Positions 15,299 to 24,697 of a stretch of 64,000 nt of DNA are shown here, piece by piece. The stretch covers positions 1 through 64,000 of the forward strand of contig CANRIO010000001.1 in the NCBI GenBank assembly GCA_947630605.1. The letters are read 5' to 3'. Source of the DNA: an uncultured Clostridia bacterium. GTDB lineage: Bacteria; Bacillota; Clostridia; Christensenellales; Borkfalkiaceae. The translations under genes were made by a program, and so were the position numbers. The stretch's first letter is position 1. Every line of letters starts with the position of its first letter. Under the pieces are notes generated by a model. It worked only from the letters and a program-made list of their open reading frames with translations, was not told the DNA's origin and searched no databases.

Positions 15299-16135
15299 AT
15301 GGAAACACGCGACATCCTGATAAAAAACGGGTTTGTCTTCAAAAAGCAATACGGGCAGAATTTTCTGACGGACACCAACCTTCTTGCCGCCATCGCGGAG
15401 GACGCGGGGGTGGAGAAGACTTCCTCCGTCCTCGAGATCGGCGCGGGCGCGGGCGCGCTCACAAGGGAGCTCTCCCTTCGGGCAAAGAAGGTGATCGCCT
15501 TCGAGATCGACAAAAGTTTGCAGCCCGTCCTGGCGGAGACGCTCTCGGGCTGTGAAAATACGGAGGTCATCTTCCGCGACTTCATGAAGTGCGACCTTGC
15601 CGCCATCGAAGAGGAGCTCGGGCCATACCATGTCGCGGCCAACCTGCCCTATTACATCACGACGCCCGTTTTGATGCGCTTTGTCGAGGAGGCCAAACTT
15701 TGCAAGAGCATCACCGTGATGGTGCAGGAGGAGGTCGCCTCGCGCTTTGTCGCAAAGGCGGGCACGGCGGACTACGGGGCGGTCACCGCGGCCATTGCCC
15801 TTCGGGGGGAGGCCCGCATCACGCGAAAAGTCCCGCGGACGATGTTCTTCCCCCGTCCGAATGTGGATTCCGCCGTCGTGCACATCGCCATCGAGGAGGG
15901 GAGGATCGCGGTCAAAAGCGGACATGCCTACCGCGAGGTCGTTCGCGCGGCCTTCTCTTCGCGGAGAAAGACGCTCGAAAACAACCTGATGTCCGCCTTC
16001 CGCCTTCCACGCGAGCGGGCGCAAAAACTGCTTTTAACGGCGGGCATCGAGGCGGGCGTCCGCGGGGAGACGCTCTCCCCCGAACAATTCGCCCGTCTTG
16101 CCGATGTCCTCGTTTCAGACGGCGTCTTGCAATGA
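15299..16135 (+). CDS. rsmA: 16S rRNA (adenine1518-N6/adenine1519-N6)-dimethyltransferase
   Basis: A 278-residue KsgA/RsmA enzyme. The N-terminus KKQYGQNFLTD, SAM-binding EIGAGAGALT, FEIDKS, and the catalytic NLPYYITTP motif are all present, as is the C-terminal AFSSRRKTLENNL region. It dimethylates two adenines in helix 45 of 16S rRNA during small-subunit assembly. The start is ATG at 15299 after GAGAGG; the frame is open further up but lacks family sequence. The stop overlaps a possible ATG of the next gene. Confidence 0.97.
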   Translation: METRDILIKNGFVFKKQYGQNFLTDTNLLAAIAEDAGVEKTSSVLEIGAGAGALTRELSLRAKKVIAFEIDKSLQPVLAETLSGCENTEVIFRDFMKCDLAAIEEELGPYHVAANLPYYITTPVLMRFVEEAKLCKSITVMVQEEVASRFVAKAGTADYGAVTAAIALRGEARITRKVPRTMFFPRPNVDSAVVHIAIEEGRIAVKSGHAYREVVRAAFSSRRKTLENNLMSAFRLPRERAQKLLLTAGIEAGVRGETLSPEQFARLADVLVSDGVLQ

Positions 16136-16167
16136 ATTATCTCAAAAAAACCTTGGAGGAAGGGAAT

Positions 16168-17061
16168 ATGACGATCACAAGTTTTGATAAAGAAGAGATC
16201 TTTGTCCGCGAATGGGCGGAAGTCGAGGAGCCGAAGGGGGTCGTGCAGATCGTCCACGGCATGGCGGAGCACTGCGGACGGTACGAGGCTTTTGCCCGCT
16301 ATCTGAATGCGCACGGCTATATCGTCGTCGCCGACGACCACCGCGGCCACGGCAACACCGACCCTGCAACGCTCGGCTACCGCAAGGGGGACATGTTTGC
16401 CGACGTCGTCCGCGATGAGGCGTGCATCACCGACTCTTATAAGGAGAAATATAAGGGGCTAAAGTATTTCATCTTCGGATTTTCCTTCGGCTCTTTTGTC
16501 ACGCAGAGCTATCTCGGAAAGTATTGCGGCAAGGTGGACGGAGCGGTCATCGCGGGCAGTTCCCACAAGAAGGACTTCGAGGTGTATATGGGCTCCCTCG
16601 TCGCGGGGCTGGGGTGCATGTTCGGCATGGCAAAAAAGCCCGCAAAGTTCATCGAGAAGCTCTCCTTCGGGGCATATGCGAAGAAGTTCGAGGACAGGGA
16701 ATGGCTCTCCACCGACGCCGAGAACAACGCCGCATACAGGGGGGATCCGCTCTGCGGGTTCACCTGTTCCTTCCGCTTCTATAAGGATTTCTTCAGGGGC
16801 CTTCGCCGCCTTTATACATCAAAATACAAAGCGGGGCTGAAAAAAGACCTTCCCGTCCTCCTCGCCTCGGGTGCCGATGACCCCGTGGGGAATATGAGCA
16901 AGGGGGTGAAGAAACTCTACCGTTTCTATACGGAGAAGGCGGGCATGCAACATGTGGAGATGAAACTCTTCGAGGGGAGCCGCCACGAGTTTTTGAACGA
17001 AAAAGAAGGCCGCGACGAGAAGTGGGGCACCGTCCTCGACTTCTTCCGATCGCACTCTTGA
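16168..17061 (+). CDS. Alpha/beta hydrolase (monoacylglycerol lipase/S33-like)
   Basis: A 297-residue cytoplasmic serine hydrolase. The nucleophile elbow is GFSFG (S106), the acid is D237 or D238 in SGADDPVG, and the base is H273 in SRHEF. HGMAEH near residue 30 gives the oxyanion hole. This is the pattern of the serine aminopeptidase S33/monoglyceride lipase group (YtpA-like lysophospholipases). ATG at 16168 follows GGAGG at good spacing; an upstream ATG at 16132 overlaps the rsmA stop and has no site. Substrate unknown. Confidence 0.9.
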   Translation: MTITSFDKEEIFVREWAEVEEPKGVVQIVHGMAEHCGRYEAFARYLNAHGYIVVADDHRGHGNTDPATLGYRKGDMFADVVRDEACITDSYKEKYKGLKYFIFGFSFGSFVTQSYLGKYCGKVDGAVIAGSSHKKDFEVYMGSLVAGLGCMFGMAKKPAKFIEKLSFGAYAKKFEDREWLSTDAENNAAYRGDPLCGFTCSFRFYKDFFRGLRRLYTSKYKAGLKKDLPVLLASGADDPVGNMSKGVKKLYRFYTEKAGMQHVEMKLFEGSRHEFLNEKEGRDEKWGTVLDFFRSHS

Positions 17062-17075
17062 AAAACAGATAAGCA

Positions 17076-17110
17076 ATGCCCGAGGCACCTCCGCCCCGGG
17101 CATGAATTTT
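17076..17110 (+). terminator. Terminator after the alpha/beta hydrolase
   Basis: ATGCCCG / CGGGCAT stem (17076-17082, 17097-17103) followed by GAATTTTATA. Confidence 0.6.
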
Positions 17111-17146
17111 ATAAAAGAAGTTATAGTTTGAAAAGTCAACATCTTA

Positions 17147-17187
17147 CACACGATCTTGCACACGATCTTGCACACGATCTTGCACAC
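17147..17187. repeat. 12-bp tandem repeat
   Basis: CACACGATCTTG repeated 3.4 times without error in a non-coding gap. No function is apparent. Confidence 0.85.
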
Positions 17188-17213
17188 TTTGCGTGAAAAA
17201 GAGCGAGACGGTA

Positions 17214-17246
17214 GCAAAAAGCCTTCCCTCGCATGCGGGGGAAGGC
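17214..17246 (-). terminator. Terminator of the 17300-19759 lipoprotein gene
   Basis: Minus-strand stem GCCTTCCC / GGGAAGGC, extended by GC-rich loop pairs, followed by TTTTTGC. Confidence 0.8.
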
Positions 17247-17299
17247 GTCGTCTTATATCGTCTTATAAAAGATGGGGCCCCGGCTTCGTTTCAAAATTT

Positions 17300-19759
17300 T
17301 TATCCGATTTCTCTTACGACGATGCACTCGTAGCCGTATTGGGTCTTGCCCATCGAGATCTGATATTTCTTGCCGTCCTCCGTCTCGACGGTCACGGAGT
17401 TGTCCTCATTCAAAGTCTGCGACCTGATTTGGAGCTCATGATTTGTGCCTTGGTAGAAGTGGGCGATGCCGATCATGACTTTCTCTTCGCCCACGGCTTT
17501 GAACCGCACATCCGCGTTGTACTCATAGTGCTCATCCGAGATGGTATTCTGCGTAAACTCTTGGACGGAGAAGGAGAGCGAGGCCTTTCCGCCCTCCTCG
17601 GAGAGGGTCACGCTGTACTTTCCGAGCGGCGTTTGGATGCTCATGGAGAGGCCGTCCTCCGCGATCTCGGCCGTGATATCCTCTTCGGGAACGGTAATAT
17701 AGTGTTCGCGGAACGCCACGAGCCCCGCGATCTTCCCCGCCTCCACCTTCACGGTGGCGACATAGGAGATGGAAAAGGCGTAGACGCTCACCACATTGCC
17801 GAGGATCTCCCCCTTGAGGGAGGGGACGCCGTCCCCGTCGAGGGTGAAGGCAAACTGCAGAAGATACCCGCTCTCCTCGTACGTCCAGGTGTTTTCGCCC
17901 TCCACCTTGGTCCCGAAGATGGTGGACTTATAGCTTCCGCCCGCGGCGGGGGCAACGTTATATTCCGTCTTCAGCACGCTGAAGTTGCCCTCGGCATCCA
18001 CACGCACGGTCGCACGGTAATACATATCGGGGTCGGAGGTGTCCTCGATGGCATATTCCATGCCCAAATATTCTATCTCAAAGACGCCCTCCACGATGCT
18101 TCCGCGGTAGGCCCTGTTCGCCGCCGTGAAGGTGAGCTCGCCGCTGTAGCTGAAGTTGACGTTTGTCCCCTCGACGCCGTCATACTTCACGCCCGTGACA
18201 TATTTGTTCAAGTTGATGCCCCAAGTCCTGCTGAGCGTGACATAGTAGGACAGCTCGAGCGTTTTTCCCGCGCTGTCCTCGGTCAGAAGGAGGGCGGGCC
18301 GCTCCTCGGAGCCGAGCGCAAGAGCCTCCCTTTCGCCCAAAACAAGGCGGGGGCTGTCCTTTGTATACGCCCCGAAGGAGAGGTATTTTCCCTCCCCGCC
18401 GAGCGCATAGACGGTCGCAACGCCCTCTGCAAGATAGTAGGAGGCGACCGTCTCTTTTTCCCAGCCGTAATTGATGTAGACGTTTTTCGTCACCTCGAAA
18501 TTTTCGAAGAGATAGAGCGCGCCCTCGAGGAAATCGTAGAAGGCGACCTCGGACATGGTATCCTCCTTTTCCGTCTGAATGGCGATCGGCATGGGGAGAT
18601 AGGCGTCGCCGAAGGCCTGAATGGCGGCGTTGAGGGCGTCGACGTCCTTCACGAGAATTTCGCTCCCTTCGACGAAGACGCTCACATTTTCCTCCCCGAT
18701 CGCGGCAAAGGCATCCTCCGCAACGGACAAATGGAGAGAGGGAGCCTGCGTGAGATCGAGGGTGAGGGGCTGTCCTTCGGCAAAGCGGGAGAAGGCCGCG
18801 CTTTCGATGCGTTCGACGGCGGCAAGTTTGACCGACGCCAAAGCGTCACAGCCGAAGAAGGCGCGTTCGCTGATAAGTTTCAAATGGGGAAGGTCGACGC
18901 GCTCGAGCGTCTTGAGCCCTTCGAACGCGCTCTTGCCGACATGTTCGAGGTTGCCCTCCACGGCTTGGAGCTTGGTGACGCCGCAAAACGCCCTCGGCTC
19001 GACGCGGACGGCTTCGTTGAAATCGACGGAAGTGAGATTTTTCGCCCCGTCAAAGAGGAAGGCGTTCCCCCCGATGACTTGCACGCCGTCGGGCACGCGG
19101 AAGCTCTCGCCCGTGCCGAGGTAGTATAGTAGCGTCTCGCCTGCGAGGATGTATTCCCCGCCGTATGTGTAGCTGCCGTCGCCGAGGAGGAAGCAGAGCG
19201 CGTCCTCCTTCAGGGTGAGCGCAAAGGGGAGCGTGAGGCCCTCGTCCACCGTCAGAAGGAAGTTGCCCTCCTCGTCCGAAGGCGTATACCTGCCCGCAAG
19301 AATTTCTCCCCTTTCGGGGGTATAGACGGCCCGCCCGTCCTCTTGGAGCGCAAGCGTCGCCCCGCTCCCGAGGATGTCGGGGAAGGCCTTGCCCGCAATG
19401 TCGCTGAAATCGGGCCGCGCGGGAGGCGGGGGAAGCGTGTCCCACTTGGCATAGTACGTCCTGTCCTCCTTGGGCATGACGTTGGGGAGAAGTTGCCGCT
19501 CGCCCTCTCCCTTTTCGTCGAGATACCACCCGCCGAAGGAAAAGCCCTCCCGCTCGGGGTCGGAAGGGGGCGTGATGTCCTCGCCCGCCTCCGCGACGAT
19601 GTCGGGGATGGTCAGCCCTTCCCCCGCAACAAATTTGAGCGTGTGGGGGGTAGGGTGCGAAACGAAGGCACATGCGGCAAGAACGCAGACAAGAAGCAGC
19701 AGAGAAAGTGTTGCCGCAAGCAGAATATAGCCCTTAAAACGATGCCGATGTTGTCCCAC
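17300..19759 (-). CDS. Surface lipoprotein with InlB-type repeat and leucine-rich repeats
   Basis: An 819-residue protein. The signal peptide ends in a lipobox (LVCVLAAC). Next comes an InlB B-repeat/Flg_new-like unit (about residues 38-108, ending FGGWYLDE...TYYAKW), a beta-rich stretch, then LRR_5 (BspA-type) repeats at about 200-350 (VPDGVQVIGGNAF, SAFEGLKTLERVDLP, ERAFFGCDALASVKL). The last 450 residues are repetitive beta strands of unknown family. It should sit on the outer face of the cell membrane as an adhesin or binding protein. Start is GTG with GGAGG upstream. The long opposite-strand ORFs here are shadows. Confidence 0.85.
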   Translation of the reverse strand: MGQHRHRFKGYILLAATLSLLLLVCVLAACAFVSHPTPHTLKFVAGEGLTIPDIVAEAGEDITPPSDPEREGFSFGGWYLDEKGEGERQLLPNVMPKEDRTYYAKWDTLPPPPARPDFSDIAGKAFPDILGSGATLALQEDGRAVYTPERGEILAGRYTPSDEEGNFLLTVDEGLTLPFALTLKEDALCFLLGDGSYTYGGEYILAGETLLYYLGTGESFRVPDGVQVIGGNAFLFDGAKNLTSVDFNEAVRVEPRAFCGVTKLQAVEGNLEHVGKSAFEGLKTLERVDLPHLKLISERAFFGCDALASVKLAAVERIESAAFSRFAEGQPLTLDLTQAPSLHLSVAEDAFAAIGEENVSVFVEGSEILVKDVDALNAAIQAFGDAYLPMPIAIQTEKEDTMSEVAFYDFLEGALYLFENFEVTKNVYINYGWEKETVASYYLAEGVATVYALGGEGKYLSFGAYTKDSPRLVLGEREALALGSEERPALLLTEDSAGKTLELSYYVTLSRTWGINLNKYVTGVKYDGVEGTNVNFSYSGELTFTAANRAYRGSIVEGVFEIEYLGMEYAIEDTSDPDMYYRATVRVDAEGNFSVLKTEYNVAPAAGGSYKSTIFGTKVEGENTWTYEESGYLLQFAFTLDGDGVPSLKGEILGNVVSVYAFSISYVATVKVEAGKIAGLVAFREHYITVPEEDITAEIAEDGLSMSIQTPLGKYSVTLSEEGGKASLSFSVQEFTQNTISDEHYEYNADVRFKAVGEEKVMIGIAHFYQGTNHELQIRSQTLNEDNSVTVETEDGKKYQISMGKTQYGYECIVVREIG

Positions 19760-19774
19760 AGATGACCCTCCTTA

Positions 19775-19801
19775 CTTTCCCGCCCGCAGAGAGCGGGAAA
19801 G
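19775..19801 (-). promoter_or_regulatory. Leader hairpin before the 17300-19759 gene
   Basis: CTTTCCCGC / GCGGGAAAG, a perfect 9-bp stem just upstream of the GGAGG site in the 5' leader. It could modulate translation. Confidence 0.45.
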
Positions 19802-19822
19802 CATATATACATTTCTGTATCC

Positions 19823-19851
19823 ACTATACCATAAAAAACGAAGGGCGGCAA
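19823..19851 (-). promoter_or_regulatory. Predicted promoter of the 17300-19759 gene
   Basis: Minus strand TTGCCG, 17 bp, TATAGT (19828-19823). Confidence 0.65.
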
Positions 19852-20015
19852 CCCTTTTCCCATGGAAACTTTTTTCTTGCCATGTGCGGCAGAAAAATGT
19901 TTGAAAAGGCCAAAACGCGGTATAATAAATATGAACAAAGGAAGCGGCAGGCAACCGGCGGCCGCACTGATGTGGCACCCCCCGCAGCCTCCCGAAATTT
20001 AAGGAGGATAGTATT

Positions 20016-20426
20016 ATGAAACACGAACTTACAACCAGAAACAACTACGATCTCTTCGACGTCTTCGACGACTTCTTCAAGCCCATGTTCTTTGAAGAGA
20101 GCAGGGATCTTCGCACCGACATCAAGGAGACGGACAAATCCTACGAGCTCGACCTTGAGCTTCCCGGCTATCAGAAGGAGGACATCAAGGTCACTTTAGA
20201 CAAGGGCTACCTCACCGTGAGCGCTGAAAAGCACCAAAAGGAGGAGGACGGGAAGAAGTATCTCCGCAGAGAGATCCGCGAGAGCACCTCGAGGAGCTAC
20301 TATGTGGGGCAGGACATCACAAAGGAGCAGATCAAGGCAAAGTATGCAAACGGCATTTTGCGCCTCACCGTCCCCAAGGCCGCCCCGAAGAAGCTCGAGG
20401 AAAACAAATTCATCGCCATCGAATGA
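20016..20426 (+). CDS. Small heat shock protein, Hsp20/alpha-crystallin family
   Basis: A 136-residue protein. The N-terminal arm (NNYDLFDVFDDFFKPMFF) is followed by the alpha-crystallin domain with ELDLELPGYQKEDIKVTLDKGYLTVSAE in outline and the late ANGILRLTVPK (I/VxI-type anchor region further on as FIAIE). It is an ATP-independent holdase that forms oligomers. Strong AAGGAGG site before ATG. No CIRCE element is seen upstream; a TATAAT at 19921-19926 is the best -10 but its -35 is poor. Confidence 0.95.
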   Translation: MKHELTTRNNYDLFDVFDDFFKPMFFEESRDLRTDIKETDKSYELDLELPGYQKEDIKVTLDKGYLTVSAEKHQKEEDGKKYLRREIRESTSRSYYVGQDITKEQIKAKYANGILRLTVPKAAPKKLEENKFIAIE

Positions 20427-20450
20427 CGAAGAATGACGAAAGCCCACAAA

Positions 20451-20476
20451 AAAACCGCCCTCGGGCGGTTTTTTCA
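20451..20476 (+). terminator. Terminator of hsp20
   Basis: AAAACCGCC / GGCGGTTTT with a 4-nt loop CTCG, followed by TTTT. Confidence 0.85.
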
Positions 20477-20484
20477 TGCTGTTT

Positions 20485-20795
20485 TCTCCTCATCTCGACG
20501 ACACGATAGTGGCGCACGAGCCGCAGGCGAAGTAACGCGGGGTACTACCCGCGTGAGACAGCTGTCACGCTCCGCGTGACTGATGAGGGTTCTTGCTGAG
20601 AGGGGATTCCTCACTTCGTTCGGAATGAGGACGGGGGTTACCGCGTCATCCTACGTCCTCATCTCGACGCGCCGAAGGCGCGGAGGGACCCGACGTAGTG
20701 CATCGAGAGGGGTTCCCTCGCCGCCTTTGGCGGCTCGGAATGAGGACAGAACAAGCCTCGGAATGAGGACATGCCCCTCCGTGTCCTTACCCGTC
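20485..20795. repeat. Intergenic mosaic repeat locus 3
   Basis: No gene. It contains CTCATCTCGAC modules at about 20488 and 20660, the GTCACGC/GCGTGAC palindrome at about 20556-20583 shared with 4917-4945, and GAGAGGGG...CGGAATGAGGAC closing modules at about 20595-20632 and 20705-20739. Confidence 0.75.
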
Positions 20796-22964
20796 TTATT
20801 CGCTCCACACCACAGGCAGGCCGTTCTCGTCGAGGTGCCAGTGGCTGCCGTCGTAGTTGGGCTCTTCGCTATAATAATAGACAGTCGCCACTTCGTAGAG
20901 AGGTTTGTTGCCGAAGCTGTTTACGGGATTTGCGAGCGAATCCTGATTGATGCGGTCCCTCAGGAAGTCATCCCAACTCATTTCTGGGCCACTTCCCGCG
21001 AACCCGTTGAAATACACCGTTTCGAGCTTTGTGCACCCGGCGAATACGGCGTCGCTGATCATTCCGTCCGGATTCATGATAGTCACCGTTTTCAGCTCGG
21101 GACACATCCTAAATGCGGCGTACCCGCAACTTGCCAATATTTTGGAGCCGAGCACGACATTTTCCAGCTCATCGATGAAGGCAAAGGCCTGCAGGCCGAT
21201 CTGATAGACGCCTTCGGGAATGATGACCTCGCGAAGCGCGGTCCCCTGGAAGGCATACGCTTCGATATAGCGCAATCCCTCATGGAAGGTGGCCTTTGTA
21301 AGATCTGCACAGTTGGCGAATGCCACCACTCCGATCGTCTCTACGCCTTTGGGGATGTCGATCTCCTTGAGGCCGCTTTCACAAAAGGCAAAGGGGCCGA
21401 TCTCCGTCAGGCTCTCGGGAAGTTCCACATGGGTAAGAGAAGTGCACTCTGCGAAGGCGTAGGCGGAGAGCCCGTCGAAGCCCTCTTCGAACGTCACTTC
21501 GGAAAGGGCCGTACAGCCGCGGAATACGTAATGATCGAAGACGGCATGCTTGGGGAGGAACACGCTCTCAAGCCCCGTGCAATATTCGAACGCCCCAAAG
21601 CCCACTTCGCGGAGCGCGATGGGGAGCTCTGCAGTTTCGAGTGCAGTGCATCCGAAGAAGGTAAAGTCGCCGATGGTCTTGAGCCGCTTGGGAAGGTTGA
21701 TCGTTTTGAGCCCTTCGCAGTAGCAGAATGCCCCGTATTCAAGCTCCGCGATCTCGGAAGGCAGTACGACCTCTTCGATCTCGCTCTTTCCCCAGAAGGC
21801 TGCCTGCCCGATGGTTGTGACGGGAAGGCCTTTATATGTGGCGGGAATGACGATCCTCTTGTGCGCGCATTCCTCCTCCAGCCCCGTCACGGTGTAGGCG
21901 GTGCCCGCCTCGTTCAATTCGAAGAGAAGATGGGGATCCGCCGCTTCCTGTTGCCGCCAAATTGTCCTCTGTCCGTCGACATACCCCCAGTGTTCGCCGT
22001 CGAAGTTGGGTTCTTCGCTGTAAAAATAGAGGTCTGCCTCGTGGAAGGTGGTGTTGCCGTAGCCGTTTTCGGGATTGTCGTCCGACTCCGTCCCGACGGT
22101 GCAGGACTTCTCCCACGTGTCCTTGTCCGCGATGAAGAAGACGGTGCGCAGCCCCTCGCAGTTCCCGAAGGCGGAATCGCACACCAGACACACGTTGTTG
22201 ATGGCCACCGTCTCGAGGGAGGTGCAGTTATAGAAGATGCCGTAGGGGATCCCCGTACAGCCCCAGCCGAGCGTTGCGGATCTGAGGGATCCGTTATAGC
22301 CGAAGCACACGATCCCGAGGTCGGTCACAAGGTTGGGCACGACGACCTCCTCGATGGAGGTAAACGCAAAGGCGAAGGCGCCGATGCTCTTCAAGCCCTC
22401 TCCGAGCGTGGCCTTCGCAAGCGACGTGCAGGAATAGAACGCCGACGCACCGATGCGGATGACGCTGTCGGGGATGACGACCTCCTTGAGAGAGGTGCAG
22501 TACTCGAAGGCAAACGCGTCGATCTCGCGGAGCCCCTCGGGGAAAACGAGGTCTTTGAGGAGGGCGCAGGAGTCGAAGGACTGGACGCCGATGCTCTCAA
22601 GCCCGCATCCGAAGTCCACATGGTGCAGGGCGGGACAGCCCGCAAAGGCAAAATTGCCGATCTTTTCGATCGAATCGGGCAGGTCGACCGTCTCGATCGT
22701 TTCATTTTTTTCAAACGCCTCCTGTCCGATCGCCGTCACGGGAAGGCCCTCATGGGTAGCGGGGATGACGATGTCCGTATCCGTGCACCCTTCTTCGAGC
22801 CCCGTCACGATGTAGCCGTCGCCCGCCTCGTTCTTCTCATAGAGAAGGTGCTCATCGCCAAGGCGTGAACTATCCGTGCGTATGATACTGCACGCGGCGA
22901 CCCCGAGACAGAGCCCGAGCGCGGCGAGTGCCGACAGCACCAAGATCAAAATTTTACGCTTCAT
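20796..22964 (-). CDS. BspA-type leucine-rich-repeat lipoprotein, internally duplicated
   Basis: A 722-residue protein with signal peptide and lipobox (LGVAAC), then LRR_5 repeats of about 23 residues throughout (for example LPDSIEKIGNFAFAGCPAL). Two homologous halves are clear: each starts HLL(Y/F)E.NEAG..Y.VTGLEE (about residues 38 and 343), runs through IPAT..GLPVT.IGQ.AF, and ends YSEEPN.DG.HW. BspA LRR proteins bind host or microbial surfaces in oral and gut bacteria; the ligand here is unknown. GGGAG site before ATG. Monocistronic. Confidence 0.88.
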   Translation of the reverse strand: MKRKILILVLSALAALGLCLGVAACSIIRTDSSRLGDEHLLYEKNEAGDGYIVTGLEEGCTDTDIVIPATHEGLPVTAIGQEAFEKNETIETVDLPDSIEKIGNFAFAGCPALHHVDFGCGLESIGVQSFDSCALLKDLVFPEGLREIDAFAFEYCTSLKEVVIPDSVIRIGASAFYSCTSLAKATLGEGLKSIGAFAFAFTSIEEVVVPNLVTDLGIVCFGYNGSLRSATLGWGCTGIPYGIFYNCTSLETVAINNVCLVCDSAFGNCEGLRTVFFIADKDTWEKSCTVGTESDDNPENGYGNTTFHEADLYFYSEEPNFDGEHWGYVDGQRTIWRQQEAADPHLLFELNEAGTAYTVTGLEEECAHKRIVIPATYKGLPVTTIGQAAFWGKSEIEEVVLPSEIAELEYGAFCYCEGLKTINLPKRLKTIGDFTFFGCTALETAELPIALREVGFGAFEYCTGLESVFLPKHAVFDHYVFRGCTALSEVTFEEGFDGLSAYAFAECTSLTHVELPESLTEIGPFAFCESGLKEIDIPKGVETIGVVAFANCADLTKATFHEGLRYIEAYAFQGTALREVIIPEGVYQIGLQAFAFIDELENVVLGSKILASCGYAAFRMCPELKTVTIMNPDGMISDAVFAGCTKLETVYFNGFAGSGPEMSWDDFLRDRINQDSLANPVNSFGNKPLYEVATVYYYSEEPNYDGSHWHLDENGLPVVWSE

Positions 22965-23062
22965 AAATATCTCCCTATTTCAAGATATATGAGTTTATTT
23001 TAACTTTTTTCAGGGAAGATAGCAAGGGCCTTTTTCAAATTTATTGTGAAAATTCCACGGCG

Positions 23063-23097
23063 CATAAAAATAAAGTCCCCTCCGCAGAGAGGACTTT
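23063..23097 (-). terminator. Terminator of the NCS2 permease gene
   Basis: Minus strand AAAGTCC...GGACTTT with an inner CTC/GAG pair, followed by ATTTTTATG. Confidence 0.7.
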
Positions 23098-23112
23098 CGA
23101 TGGGATCGCCTT

Positions 23113-24631
23113 CTAATTGGTCAAAATGAACATGGCGAGGAACAGGATCGCGATGACCCAGGTGACGATGGAGACCTCCTTCACCTTGCCCGTGAACAGC
23201 TTGACGAGGGCGCAGGAGATGATCCCGATGCCGATGCCGTACGAGATGGAGTAGCCGAACGCCATCACGGCGATGGTGAGGAAGGCGGGGAGGGCGGCGG
23301 CGGGGTCGGACCAGTCCACATCCTTCACGGAGGACATCATGAGCACGCCCACCCAGATGAGCGCGGCAGAGGTCGCGGCCGTAGGGACGAGCTTTGCGAT
23401 GGGGGAGAGGAACATTGCAACGGTGAAGCACAGGGCGGTCACAAGGGCGGTGAAGCCCGTCCTACCGCCTGCGGCAACGCCCGAGGAGGATTCGACGTAG
23501 GTGGTGACGGTCGTCGCGCCGAACACCGCACCCGCGCAGGTGCCGAGCGCGTCGGCGAGCATGCACTGGTTGGCACGGAGGGGATTGCCTTCCTTATCGA
23601 GAAGGCCGCCCTTCGAGCAAGCTCCGTAGAGGGTGCCGAGGGTGTCGAACATGTTGAGCATACAGAGGGATAGCGACGTCGTGATGATGACGACGACGAG
23701 CTGCCCCGCGCCGATGCCGCCGAAGTCGAACCCTTTCACGAACAGCTGCCCGACGGATTCCCTTCCCCATGCGCCGAACGCCTTGAAGGGATCCTCGAAC
23801 CCGCTTGCAATGCCCGTGAAAACTTCCCTGCAACCCGCAGAATTCCACGCACAGCCCAGCGCGATGAGGATGTAGTAGAGGGCGGCGGAGCCGAGCATGC
23901 CCCAAAGAATGCAGCCCTTCACCCCCCGCTTTGCAAGCACGGCGATCGCAATGGCGCCGAGGAGGGCGACGAGCGCACCCATGGCCCCCAAATATGTGAC
24001 ATTTTTATTTAAGATGTTGAAGGAGGCAAAGCCGATGCTCCCCTCGTGAAGGGTGACGACGCCCGCATTGTTGAAGCCGATGAAGGCGATGAACATGCCG
24101 ATGCCGACGGGAACGGTCACTTTGACCTCTCTCGGAATGCCCTCGAGGATCTTCTTTCTCAGTCCCGTCGCCGTGAGCAGAACGAAGATCACGCCGCCGA
24201 GGAGGACGAAGAGCATGGAATTCGCATAGGAAAGCCCCATCGAACCGCAGAGTCCCCGTCACATAGGCGGTCGCCCCGAGGCCGGAGGCCTGCGCGAGGG
24301 GCATCTTCGCAACGAAGGCCATGAGCATGGTGCCCGCGATCGCGCCGAGGGCGGTCGCAATGTAGACGGCCCCGAAGGAGACGGTCTCGGGATACATCCC
24401 GGGCACGACCAAAAGGACATAGACCATCGCCATGAAGGTGGTCAGCCCCGCGATGACCTCGGAGCGATACGATGAGCCCTTTTTCGTGATGCCGAAGTAG
24501 CCGTCCAACTTCCCCCAGAAGCCCTTATACCGCTTGGGCGGCGGATCGGAAGGCTGCGTCCCGGACATGGGTGGCATTTCGGGCGTTACCTCGCCCTCTT
24601 GCGGCACATCCTGCCGCAAATTTTCATCCAT
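23113..24631 (-). pseudogene. NCS2-family purine permease (PbuG/AzgA-like), broken by a frameshift
   Basis: Two overlapping frames together make one protein of about 505 residues. The N-terminal frame (24631 to about 24250) has GYFGITKKGSSYRSEVIAGLTTFMAM, the classic AzgA/PbuG start. The C-terminal frame (from about 24250 to 23113) has LCGSMGLSYANSMLF, then ADALGTCAGAVFGATTVTTYVESSSG and GGRTG. A +1 shift near 24240-24262 is needed to join them. Intact members are proton symporters for adenine, guanine or hypoxanthine with 12-14 membrane segments. All other landmarks are kept, so the lesion is either very recent or a sequence error. Confidence 0.85.
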
Positions 24632-24646
24632 AATTTTCTCCTTTGC

Positions 24647-24677
24647 TCAAAAACCCCGCCGCGAAAAAGCAGCGGGG
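24647..24677 (-). terminator. Attenuating hairpin between the SecB-like gene and the permease
   Basis: Minus strand CCCCGCTGC...GCGGCGGGG with one mismatch, followed by TTTTTGAG. No promoter is seen between it and the permease start, so readthrough may supply permease mRNA. Confidence 0.65.
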
Positions 24678-24697
24678 GAGTTTTGAAAAATTGTTTT

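Noticed and set aside
15589-16134. Upstream extension of the alpha/beta hydrolase frame into rsmA
   Set aside because: The extension is a shadow of rsmA in another frame; the ribosome site at 16158-16162 fixes the start at 16168.
17156-19129. 657-codon ORF on the plus strand opposite the InlB/LRR lipoprotein
   Set aside because: It is antisense to a gene with signal peptide, lipobox, ribosome site and recognisable repeats. High GC at third positions removes stop codons from the opposite strand.
20583-22868. 761-codon plus-strand ORF opposite the duplicated LRR lipoprotein
   Set aside because: It has no recognisable domain, starts inside a dispersed repeat and has no ribosome site. It mirrors the repeats of the real gene.
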